64,000 nucleotides of DNA, taken from assembly GCA_040954595.2 (NCBI GenBank), contig JBECUI020000029.1, forward strand, positions 248,001-312,000, read 5' to 3'. The first letter of the stretch is position 1. Each line of letters starts with the position of its first letter. Shown in pieces: positions 7,651-20,100 of this stretch. The DNA is from Balanoglossus misakiensis. Its lineage: Eukaryota; Hemichordata. A program made the position numbers and the translations under genes. The notes beneath the pieces were generated by a model, which had not been told where the DNA came from, made no database searches, and saw only the letters and a program-made list of their open reading frames with translations.

Positions 7651-7906
7651 CATGAGTATCAAGTAGCACTATTTGTTTACGATTGTATTCATGAAAACTT
7701 CCCACTAACAATTCCACAGTTAATATTGAACACATTTATCCAACAAGGTCAAAAGAAAAAGGGAATCTTCTGGTTCCAAAATACGCCACAAATGTGGGTC
7801 AACATACAGTGAAATATTATGGTGCTCAAATATGCAACATATCAAATCTGTCTCATCAAAGTCATGCTTTAAAAAAGAATTGAAAAGGTATTATTTATCC
7901 ATTTGA
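7651..7906 (+). pseudogene. Relic of a LINE ORF2 C-terminus (module 1)
   Basis: The frame reads HEYQVALFVYDCIHENFP, then after lesions GQHTVKYYGAQICNIS in a second frame and CFKKELKRYYLSI-stop in another. This order (YQ-A-FVYD-IH, then YYGA-IWN-like, then FKK-LK-Y) is typical of the extreme C-terminus of non-LTR retrotransposon ORF2 of the CR1/L2/Rex1 type. Frame changes show it is dead. It lies between the proto-satellite and the array. The gene-free piece 7907-7950 leads into the array. Confidence 0.55.
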
Positions 7907-10640
7907 CTGCTGTATTTTCAGAAGGAAAACAAACTGAATTTGGTTTTTCAAGTACCTTATATTTTCTGTAAAATAGACATTTAATTGGCAAGCCGTCCTG
8001 CATCAATTATTAATTGTGTACATGCACTAAAGCGCCCTCACTGCTGGGTGTGTTGTATGGTCTTTAACCCTGTTTCAAATTAGAGTACTTTCTGCAATTT
8101 CAAGACAGATCTTACGTGCCATTGGAGAGCTCCATTGACTGGTCATTCATACTGTTTTCATTCATTCATTGCGGCATCAATATATTTTATCTATTCTAGC
8201 CAAAGAGCTTGGCACCTGTTGAAATGAACTCATCTGCTGTGGGCCAGTTTATTGGTGGCAGTTGAGCTGAGGAGAGCACCTTCCTTCCCGGCACGCCACC
8301 AAGTAAAGTTCCACGCCGCCCACCACAGATGCCAGCATTCATTCATGCGAGTGAGTGTAATTGCAAATTTGCCTATTCTAGATCTGTAATGGAAATGGAG
8401 AAAGTACCTTATATTTTCTGTAAAATAGACATTTAATTGGCAAGCCGTCCTGCATCAATTATTAATTGTGTACATGCACTAAAGCGCCCTCACTGCTGGG
8501 TGTGTTGTATGGTCTTTAACCCTGTTTCAAATTAGAGTACTTTCTGCAATTTCAAGACAGATCTTACGTGCCATTGGAGAGCTCCATTGACTGGTCATTC
8601 ATACTGTTTTCATTCATTCATTGCGGCATCAATATATTTTATCTATTCTAGCCAAAGAGCTTGGCACCTGTTGAAATGAACTCATCTGCTGTGGGCCAGT
8701 TTATTGGTGGCAGTTGAGCTGAGGAGAGCACCTTCCTTCCCGGCACGCCACCAAGTAAAGTTCCACGCCGCCCACCACAGATGCCAGCATTCATTCATGC
8801 GAGTGAGTGTAATTGCAAATTTGCCTATTCTAGATCTGTAATGGAAATGGAGAAAGTACCTTATATTTTCTGTAAAATAGACATTTAATTGGCAAGCCGT
8901 CCTGCATCAATTATTAATTGTGTACATGCACTAAAGCGCCCTCACTGCTGGGTGTGTTGTATGGTCTTTAACCCTGTTTCAAATTAGAGTACTTTCTGCA
9001 ATTTCAAGACAGATCTTACGTGCCATTGGAGAGCTCCATTGACTGGTCATTCATACTGTTTTCATTCATTCATTGCGGCATCAATATATTTTATCTATTC
9101 TAGCCAAAGAGCTTGGCACCTGTTGAAATGAACTCATCTGCTGTGGGCCAGTTTATTGGTGGCAGTTGAGCTGAGGAGAGCACCTTCCTTCCCGGCACGC
9201 CACCAAGTAAAGTTCCACGCCGCCCACCACAGATGCCAGCATTCATTCATGCGAGTGAGTGTAATTGCAAATTTGCCTATTCTAGATCTGTAATGGAAAT
9301 GGAGAAAGTACCTTATATTTTCTGTAAAATAGACATTTAATTGGCAAGCCGTCCTGCATCAATTATTAATTGTGTACATGCACTAAAGCGCCCTCACTGC
9401 TGGGTGTGTTGTATGGTCTTTAACCCTGTTTCAAATTAGAGTACTTTCTGCAATTTCAAGACAGATCTTACGTGCCATTGGAGAGCTCCATTGACTGGTC
9501 ATTCATACTGTTTTCATTCATTCATTGCGGCATCAATATATTTTATCTATTCTAGCCAAAGAGCTTGGCACCTGTTGAAATGAACTCATCTGCTGTGGGC
9601 CAGTTTATTGGTGGCAGTTGAGCTGAGGAGAGCACCTTCTTTCCCGGCACGCCACCAAGTAAAGTTCCACGCCGCCCACCACAGATGCCAGCATTCATTC
9701 ATGCGAGTGAGTGTAATTGCAAATTTGCCTATTCTAGATCTGTAATGGAAATGGAGAAAGTACCTTATATTTTCTGTAAAATAGACATTTAATTGGCAAG
9801 CCGTCCTGCATCAATTATTAATTGTGTACATGCACTAAAGCGCCCTCACTGCTGGGTGTGTTGTATGGTCTTTAACCCTGTTTCAAATTAGAGTACTTTC
9901 TGCAATTTCAAGACAGATCTTACGTGCCATTGGAGAGCTCCATTGACTGGTCATTCATACTGTTTTCATTCATTCATTGCGGCATCAATATATTTTATCT
10001 ATTCTAGCCAAAGAGCTTGGCACCTGTTGAAATGAACTCATCTGCTGTGGGCCAGTTTATTGGTGGCAGTTGAGCTGAGGAGAGCACCTTCCTTCCCGGC
10101 ACGCCACCAAGTAAAGTTCCACGCCGCCCACCACAGATGCCAGCATTCATTCATGCGAGTGAGTGTAATTGCAAATTTGCCTATTCTAGATCTGTAATGG
10201 AAATGGAGAAAGTACCTTATATTTTCTGTAAAATAGACATTTAATTGGCAAGCCGTCCTGCATCAATTATTAATTGTGTACATGCACTAAAGCGCCCTCA
10301 CTGCTGGGTGTGTTGTATGGTCTTTAACCCTGTTTCAAATTAGAGTACTTTCTGCAATTTCAAGACAGATCTTACGTGCCATTGGAGAGCTCCATTGACT
10401 GGTCATTCATACTGTTTTCATTCATTCATTGCGGCATCAATATATTTTATCTATTCTAGCCAAAGAGCTTGGCACCTGTTGAAATGAACTCATCTGCTGT
10501 GGGCCAGTTTATTGGTGGCAGTTGAGCTGAGGAGAGCACCTTCCTTCCCGGCACGCCACCAAGTAAAGTTCCACGCCGCCCACCACAGATGCCAGCATTC
10601 ATTCATGCGAGTGAGTGTAATTGCAAATTTGCCTATTCTA

Positions 10641-13600
10641 GAATTCTTACGTGCCATTGGAGAGCTCCATTGACTGGTCATTCATACTGTTTTCATTCAT
10701 TCATTGCGGCATCAATATATTTTATCTATTCTAGCCAAAGAGCTTGGCACCTGTTGAAATGAACTCATCTGCTGTGGGCCAGTTTATTGGTGGCAGTTGA
10801 GCTGAGGAGAGCACCTTCCTTCCCGGCACGCCACCAAGTAAAGTTCCACGCCGCCCACCACAGATGCCAGCATTCATTCATGCGAGTGAGTGTAATTGCA
10901 AATTTGCCTATTCTAGATCTGTAATGGAAATGGAGAAAGTACCTTATATTTTCTGTAAAATAGACATTTAATTGGCAAGCCGTCCTGCATCAATTATTAA
11001 TTGTGTACATGCACTAAAGCGCCCTCACTGCTGGGTGTGTTGTATGGTCTTTAACCCTGTTTCAAATTAGAGTACTTTCTGCAATTTCAAGACAGATCTT
11101 ACGTGCCATTGGAGAGCTCCATTGACTGGTCATTCATACTGTTTTCATTCATTCATTGCGGCATCAATATATTTTATCTATTCTAGCCAAAGAGCTTGGC
11201 ACCTGTTGAAATGAACTCATCTGCTGTGGGCCAGTTTATTGGTGGCAGTTGAGCTGAGGAGAGCACCTTCTTTCCCGGCACGCCACCAAGTAAAGTTCCA
11301 CGCCGCCCACCACAGATGCCAGCATTCATTCATGCGAGTGAGTGTAATTGCAAATTTGCCTATTCTAGAATCTTACGTGCCATTGGAGAGCTCCATTGAC
11401 TGGTCATTCATACTGTTTTCATTCATTCATTGCGGCATCAATATATTTTATCTATTCTAGCCAAAGAGCTTGGCACCTGTTGAAATGAACTCATCTGCTG
11501 TGGGCCAGTTTATTGGTGGCAGTTGAGCTGAGGAGAGCACCTTCTTTCCCGGCACGCCACCAAGTAAAGTTCCACGCCGCCCACCACAGATGCCAGCATT
11601 CATTCATGCGAGTGAGTGTAATTGCAAATTTGCCTATTTACGTGCCATTGGAGAGCTCCATTGACTGGTCATTCATACTGTTTTCATTCATTCATTGCGG
11701 CATCAATATATTTTATCTATTCTAGCCAAAGAGCTTGGCACCTGTTGAAATGAACTCATCTGCTGTGGGCCAGTTTATTGGTGGCAGTTGAGCTGAGGAG
11801 AGCACCTTCCTTCCCGGCACGCCACCAAGTAAAGTTCCACGCCGCCCACCACAGATGCCAGCATTCATTCATGCGAGTGAGTGTAATTGCAAATTTGCCT
11901 ATTCTAGATCTGTAATGGAAATGGAGAAAGTACCTTATATTTTCTGTAAAATAGACATTTAATTGGCAAGCCGTCCTGCATCAATTATTAATTGTGTACA
12001 TGCACTAAAGCGCCCTCACTGCTGGGTGTGTTGTATGGTCTTTAACCCTGTTTCAAATTAGAGTACTTTCTGCAATTTCAAGACAGATCTTACGTGCCAT
12101 TGGAGAGCTCCATTGACTGGTCATTCATACTGTTTTCATTCATTCATTGCGGCATCAATATATTTTATCTATTCTAGCCAAAGAGCTTGGCACCTGTTGA
12201 AATGAACTCATCTGCTGTGGGCCAGTTTATTGGTGGCAGTTGAGCTGAGGAGAGCACCTTCTTTCCCGGCACGCCACCAAGTAAAGTTCCACGCCGCCCA
12301 CCACAGATGCCAGCATTCATTCATGCGAGTGAGTGTAATTGCAAATTTGCCTATTCTAGAATCTTACGTGCCATTGGAGAGCTCCATTGACTGGTCATTC
12401 ATACTGTTTTCATTTATTCATTGCGGCATCAATATATTTTATCTATTCTAGCCAAAGAGCTTGGCACCTGTTGAAATGAACTCATCTGCTGTGGGCCAGT
12501 TTATTGGTGGCAGTTGAGCTGAGGAGAGCACCTTCTTTCCCGGCACGCCACCAAGTAAAGTTCCACGCCGCCCACCACAGATGCCAGCATTCATTCATGC
12601 GAGTGAGTGTAATTGCAAATTTGCCTATTCTAGAATCTTACGTGCCATTGGAGAGCTCCATTGACTGGTCATTCATACTGTTTTCATTCATTCATTGCAG
12701 CATCAATATATTTTATCTATTCTAGCCAAAGAGCTTGGCACCTGTTGAAATGAACTCATCTGCTGTGGGCCAGTTTATTGGTGGCAGTTGAGCTGAGGAG
12801 AGCACCTTCCTTCCCGGCACGCCACCAAGTAAAGTTCCACGCCGCCCACCACAGATGCCAGCATTCATTCATGCGAGTGAGTGTAATTGCAAATTTGCCT
12901 ATTCTAGAATCTTACGTGCCATTGGAGAGCTCCATTGACTGGTCATTCATACTGTTTTCATTCATTCATTGCGGCATCAATATATTTTATCTATTCTAGC
13001 CAAAGAGCTTGGCACCTGTTGAAATGAACTCATCTGCTGTGGGCCAGTTTATTGGTGGCAGTTGAGCTGAGGAGAGCACCTTCCTTCCCGGCACGCCACC
13101 AAGTAAAGTTCCACGCCGCCCACCACAGATGCCAGCATTCATTCATGCGAGTGAGTGTAATTGCAAATTTGCCTATTCTAGAATCTTACGTGCCATTGGA
13201 GAGCTCCATTGACTGGTCATTCATACTGTTTTCATTCATTCATTGCGGCATCAATATATTTTATCTATTCTAGCCGAAGAGCTTGGCACCTGTTGAAATG
13301 AACTCATCTGCTGTGGGCCAGTTTATTGGTGGCAGTTGAGCTGAGGAGAGCACCTTCCTTCCCGGCACGCCACCAAGTAAAGTTCCACGCCGCCCACCAC
13401 AGATGCCAGCATTCATTCATGCGAGTGAGTGTAATTGCAAATTTGCCTATTCTAGATCTGTAATGGAAATGGAGAAAGTACCTTATATTTTCTGTAAAAT
13501 AGACATTTAATTGGCAAGCCGTCCTGCATCAATTATTAATTGTGTACATGCACTAAAGCGCCCTCACTGCTGGGTGTGTTGTATGGTCTTTAACCCTGTT

Positions 13601-16600
13601 TCAAATTAGAGTACTTTCTGCAATTTCAAGACAGATCTTACGTGCCATTGGAGAGCTCCATTGACTGGTCATTCATACTGTTTTCATTCATTCATTGCGG
13701 CATCAATATATTTTATCTATTCTAGCCAAAGAGCTTGGCACCTGTTGAAATGAACTCATCTGCTGTGGGCCAGTTTATTGGTGGCAGTTGAGCTGAGGAG
13801 AGCACCTTCCTTCCCGGCACGCCACCAAGTAAAGTTCCACGCCGCCCACCACAGATGCCAGCATTCATTCATGCGAGTGAGTGTAATTGCAAATTTGCCT
13901 ATTCTAGATTCTTACGTGCCATTGGAGAGCTCCATTGACTGGTCATTCATACTGTTTTCATTCATTCATTGCGGCATCAATATATTTTATCTATTCTAGC
14001 CAAAGAGCTTGGCACCTGTTGAAATGAACTCATCTGCTGTGGGCCAGTTTATTGGTGGCAGTTGAGCTGAGGAGAGCACCTTCCTTCCCGGCACGCCACC
14101 AAGTAAAGTTCCACGCCGCCCACCACAGATGCCAGCATTCATTCATGCGAGTGAGTGTAATTGCAAATTTGCCTATTCTAGAATCTTACGTGCCATTGGA
14201 GAGCTCCATTGACTGGTCATTCATACTGTTTTCATTCATTCATTGCGGCATCAATATATTTTATCTATTCTAGCCAAAGAGCTTGGCACCTGTTGAAATG
14301 AACTCATCTGCTGTGGGCCAGTTTATTGGTGGCAGTTGAGCTGAGGAGAGCACCTTCCTTCCCGGCACGCCACCAAGTAAAGTTCCACGCCGCCCACCAC
14401 AGATGCCAGCATTCATTCATGCGAGTGAGTGTAATTGCAAATTTGCCTATTCTAGATCTGTAATGGAAATGGAGAAAGTACCTTATATTTTCTGTAAAAT
14501 AGACATTTAATTGGCAAGCCGTCCTGCATCAATTATTAATTGTGTACATGCACTAAAGCGCCCTCACTGCTGGGTGTGTTGTATGGTCTTTAACCCTGTT
14601 TCAAATTAGAGTACTTTCTGCAATTTCAAGACAGATCTTACGTGCCATTGGAGAGCTCCATTGACTGGTCATTCATACTGTTTTCATTCATTCATTGCGG
14701 CATCAATATATTTTATCTATTCTAGCCAAAGAGCTTGGCACCTGTTGAAATGAACTCATCTGCTGTGGGCCAGTTTATTGGTGGCAGTTGAGCTGAGGAG
14801 AGCACCTTCCTTCCCGGCACGCCACCAAGTAAAGTTCCACGCCGCCCACCACAGATGCCAGCATTCATTCATGCGAGTGAGTGTAATTGCAAATTTGCCT
14901 ATTCTAGATCTGTAATGGAAATGGAGAAAGTACCTTATATTTTCTGTAAAATAGACATTTAATTGGCAAGCCGTCCTGCATCAATTATTAATTGTGTACA
15001 TGCACTAAAGCGCCCTCACTGCTGGGTGTGTTGTATGGTCTTTAACCCTGTTTCAAATTAGAGTACTTTCTGCAATTTCAAGACAGATCTTACGTGCCAT
15101 TGGAGAGCTCCATTGACTGGTCATTCATACTGTTTTCATTCATTCATTGCGGCATCAATATATTTTATCTATTCTAGCCAAAGAGCTTGGCACCTGTTGA
15201 AATGAACTCATCTGCTGTGGGCCAGTTTATTGGTGGCAGTTGAGCTGAGGAGAGCACCTTCCTTCCCGGCACGCCACCAAGTAAAGTTCCACGCCGCCCA
15301 CCACAGATGCCAGCATTCATTCATGCGAGTGAGTGTAATTGCAAATTTGCCTATTCTAGATCTGTAATGGAAATGGAGAAAGTACCTTATATTTTCTGTA
15401 AAATAGACATTTAATTGGCAAGCCGTCCTGCATCAATTATTAATTGTGTACATGCACTAAAGCGCCCTCACTGCTGGGTGTGTTGTATGGTCTTTAACCC
15501 TGTTTCAAATTAGAGTACTTTCTGCAATTTCAAGACAGATCTTACGTGCCATTGGAGAGCTCCATTGACTGGTCATTCATACTGTTTTCATTCATTCATT
15601 GCGGCATCAATATATTTTATCTATTCTAGCCAAAGAGCTTGGCACCTGTTGAAATGAACTCATCTGCTGTGGGCCAGTTTATTGGTGGCAGTTGAGCTGA
15701 GGAGAGCACCTTCCTTCCCGGCACGCCACCAAGTAAAGTTCCACGCCGCCCACCACAGATGCCAGCATTCATTCATGCGAGTGAGTGTAATTGCAAATTT
15801 GCCTATTCTAGATCTGTAATGGAAATGGAGAAAGTACCTTATATTTTCTGTAAAATAGACATTTAATTGGCAAGCCGTCCTGCATCAATTATTAATTGTG
15901 TACATGCACTAAAGCGCCCTCACTGCTGGGTGTGTTGTATGGTCTTTAACCCTGTTTCAAATTAGAGTACTTTCTGCAATTTCAAGACAGATCTTACGTG
16001 CCATTGGAGAGCTCCATTGACTGGTCATTCATACTGTTTTCATTCATTCATTGCGGCATCAATATATTTTATCTATTCTAGCCAAAGAGCTTGGCACCTG
16101 TTGAAATGAACTCATCTGCTGTGGGCCAGTTTATTGGTGGCAGTTGAGCTGAGGAGAGCACCTTCTTTCCCGGCACGCCACCAAGTAAAGTTCCACGCCG
16201 CCCACCACAGATGCCAGCATTCATTCATGCGAGTGAGTGTAATTGCAAATTTGCCTATTCTAGATCTGTAATGGAAATGGAGAAAGTACCTTATATTTTC
16301 TGTAAAATAGACATTTAATTGGCAAGCCGTCCTGCATCAATTATTAATTGTGTACATGCACTAAAGCGCCCTCACTGCTGGGTGTGTTGTATGGTCTTTA
16401 ACCCTGTTTCAAATTAGAGTACTTTCTGCAATTTCAAGACAGATCTTACGTGCCATTGGAGAGCTCCATTGACTGGTCATTCATACTGTTTTCATTCATT
16501 CATTGCGGCATCAATATATTTTATCTATTCTAGCCAAAGAGCTTGGCACCTGTTGAAATGAACTCATCTGCTGTGGGCCAGTTTATTGGTGGCAGTTGAG

Positions 16601-17166
16601 CTGAGGAGAGCACCTTCCTTCCCGGCACGCCACCAAGTAAAGTTCCACGCCGCCCACCACAGATGCCAGCATTCATTCATGCGAGTGAGTGTAATTGCAA
16701 ATTTGCCTATTCTAGATCTGTAATGGAAATGGAGAAAGTACCTTATATTTTCTGTAAAATAGACATTTAATTGGCAAGCCGTCCTGCATCAATTATTAAT
16801 TGTGTACATGCACTAAAGCGCCCTCACTGCTGGGTGTGTTGTATGGTCTTTAACCCTGTTTCAAATTAGAGTACTTTCTGCAATTTCAAGACAGATCTTA
16901 CGTGCCATTGGAGAGCTCCATTGACTGGTCATTCATACTGTTTTCATTCATTCATTGCGGCATCAATATATTTTATCTATTCTAGCCAAAGAGCTTGGCA
17001 CCTGTTGAAATGAACTCATCTGCTGTGGGCCAGTTTATTGGTGGCAGTTGAGCTGAGGAGAGCACCTTCCTTCCCGGCACGCCACCAAGTAAAGTTCCAC
17101 GCCGCCCACCACAGATGCCAGCATTCATTCATGCGAGTGAGTGTAATTGCAAATTTGCCTATTCTA
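10641..17166 (+). repeat. Higher-order repeat 1, 6,526 bp, 18 monomers
   Basis: The repeat starts at the GAATTC joint. The order is E, L, S, S', L, S, S, S, S, L, S (gattctt joint), S, then six L. The sum 9x452 + 7x274 + 275 + 265 is exactly 6,526. Private markers such as catttattcattg (~12,414) and cattgcagcatc (~12,698) recur in repeat 2 at the same places. Confidence 0.9.
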
Positions 17167-20100
17167 GAATTCTTACGTGCCATTGGAGAGCTCCATTGAC
17201 TGGTCATTCATACTGTTTTCATTCATTCATTGCGGCATCAATATATTTTATCTATTCTAGCCAAAGAGCTTGGCACCTGTTGAAATGAACTCATCTGCTG
17301 TGGGCCAGTTTATTGGTGGCAGTTGAGCTGAGGAGAGCACCTTCCTTCCCGGCACGCCACCAAGTAAAGTTCCACGCCGCCCACCACAGATGCCAGCATT
17401 CATTCATGCGAGTGAGTGTAATTGCAAATTTGCCTATTCTAGATCTGTAATGGAAATGGAGAAAGTACCTTATATTTTCTGTAAAATAGACATTTAATTG
17501 GCAAGCCGTCCTGCATCAATTATTAATTGTGTACATGCACTAAAGCGCCCTCACTGCTGGGTGTGTTGTATGGTCTTTAACCCTGTTTCAAATTAGAGTA
17601 CTTTCTGCAATTTCAAGACAGATCTTACGTGCCATTGGAGAGCTCCATTGACTGGTCATTCATACTGTTTTCATTCATTCATTGCGGCATCAATATATTT
17701 TATCTATTCTAGCCAAAGAGCTTGGCACCTGTTGAAATGAACTCATCTGCTGTGGGCCAGTTTATTGGTGGCAGTTGAGCTGAGGAGAGCACCTTCTTTC
17801 CCGGCACGCCACCAAGTAAAGTTCCACGCCGCCCACCACAGATGCCAGCATTCATTCATGCGAGTGAGTGTAATTGCAAATTTGCCTATTCTAGAATCTT
17901 ACGTGCCATTGGAGAGCTCCATTGACTGGTCATTCATACTGTTTTCATTCATTCATTGCGGCATCAATATATTTTATCTATTCTAGCCAAAGAGCTTGGC
18001 ACCTGTTGAAATGAACTCATCTGCTGTGGGCCAGTTTATTGGTGGCAGTTGAGCTGAGGAGAGCACCTTCTTTCCCGGCACGCCACCAAGTAAAGTTCCA
18101 CGCCGCCCACCACAGATGCCAGCATTCATTCATGCGAGTGAGTGTAATTGCAAATTTGCCTATTTACGTGCCATTGGAGAGCTCCATTGACTGGTCATTC
18201 ATACTGTTTTCATTCATTCATTGCGGCATCAATATATTTTATCTATTCTAGCCAAAGAGCTTGGCACCTGTTGAAATGAACTCATCTGCTGTGGGCCAGT
18301 TTATTGGTGGCAGTTGAGCTGAGGAGAGCACCTTCCTTCCCGGCACGCCACCAAGTAAAGTTCCACGCCGCCCACCACAGATGCCAGCATTCATTCATGC
18401 GAGTGAGTGTAATTGCAAATTTGCCTATTCTAGATCTGTAATGGAAATGGAGAAAGTACCTTATATTTTCTGTAAAATAGACATTTAATTGGCAAGCCGT
18501 CCTGCATCAATTATTAATTGTGTACATGCACTAAAGCGCCCTCACTGCTGGGTGTGTTGTATGGTCTTTAACCCTGTTTCAAATTAGAGTACTTTCTGCA
18601 ATTTCAAGACAGATCTTACGTGCCATTGGAGAGCTCCATTGACTGGTCATTCATACTGTTTTCATTCATTCATTGCGGCATCAATATATTTTATCTATTC
18701 TAGCCAAAGAGCTTGGCACCTGTTGAAATGAACTCATCTGCTGTGGGCCAGTTTATTGGTGGCAGTTGAGCTGAGGAGAGCACCTTCTTTCCCGGCACGC
18801 CACCAAGTAAAGTTCCACGCCGCCCACCACAGATGCCAGCATTCATTCATGCGAGTGAGTGTAATTGCAAATTTGCCTATTCTAGAATCTTACGTGCCAT
18901 TGGAGAGCTCCATTGACTGGTCATTCATACTGTTTTCATTTATTCATTGCGGCATCAATATATTTTATCTATTCTAGCCAAAGAGCTTGGCACCTGTTGA
19001 AATGAACTCATCTGCTGTGGGCCAGTTTATTGGTGGCAGTTGAGCTGAGGAGAGCACCTTCTTTCCCGGCACGCCACCAAGTAAAGTTCCACGCCGCCCA
19101 CCACAGATGCCAGCATTCATTCATGCGAGTGAGTGTAATTGCAAATTTGCCTATTCTAGAATCTTACGTGCCATTGGAGAGCTCCATTGACTGGTCATTC
19201 ATACTGTTTTCATTCATTCATTGCAGCATCAATATATTTTATCTATTCTAGCCAAAGAGCTTGGCACCTGTTGAAATGAACTCATCTGCTGTGGGCCAGT
19301 TTATTGGTGGCAGTTGAGCTGAGGAGAGCACCTTCCTTCCCGGCACGCCACCAAGTAAAGTTCCACGCCGCCCACCACAGATGCCAGCATTCATTCATGC
19401 GAGTGAGTGTAATTGCAAATTTGCCTATTCTAGAATCTTACGTGCCATTGGAGAGCTCCATTGACTGGTCATTCATACTGTTTTCATTCATTCATTGCGG
19501 CATCAATATATTTTATCTATTCTAGCCAAAGAGCTTGGCACCTGTTGAAATGAACTCATCTGCTGTGGGCCAGTTTATTGGTGGCAGTTGAGCTGAGGAG
19601 AGCACCTTCCTTCCCGGCACGCCACCAAGTAAAGTTCCACGCCGCCCACCACAGATGCCAGCATTCATTCATGCGAGTGAGTGTAATTGCAAATTTGCCT
19701 ATTCTAGAATCTTACGTGCCATTGGAGAGCTCCATTGACTGGTCATTCATACTGTTTTCATTCATTCATTGCGGCATCAATATATTTTATCTATTCTAGC
19801 CGAAGAGCTTGGCACCTGTTGAAATGAACTCATCTGCTGTGGGCCAGTTTATTGGTGGCAGTTGAGCTGAGGAGAGCACCTTCCTTCCCGGCACGCCACC
19901 AAGTAAAGTTCCACGCCGCCCACCACAGATGCCAGCATTCATTCATGCGAGTGAGTGTAATTGCAAATTTGCCTATTCTAGATCTGTAATGGAAATGGAG
20001 AAAGTACCTTATATTTTCTGTAAAATAGACATTTAATTGGCAAGCCGTCCTGCATCAATTATTAATTGTGTACATGCACTAAAGCGCCCTCACTGCTGGG

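Noticed and set aside
10490-10681. Recurring 63-codon minus-strand frame in the E monomer (also 17016 and 24259)
   Set aside because: It exists only because the GAATTC joint shifts the frame, and it has no features of a protein.
11239-14273. Recurring 70-73 codon plus-strand frames in the short monomers
   Set aside because: They start at TTG, span the monomer joint, occur only where the 178-bp block is missing, and have no recognisable domain. They are a by-product of the repeat.
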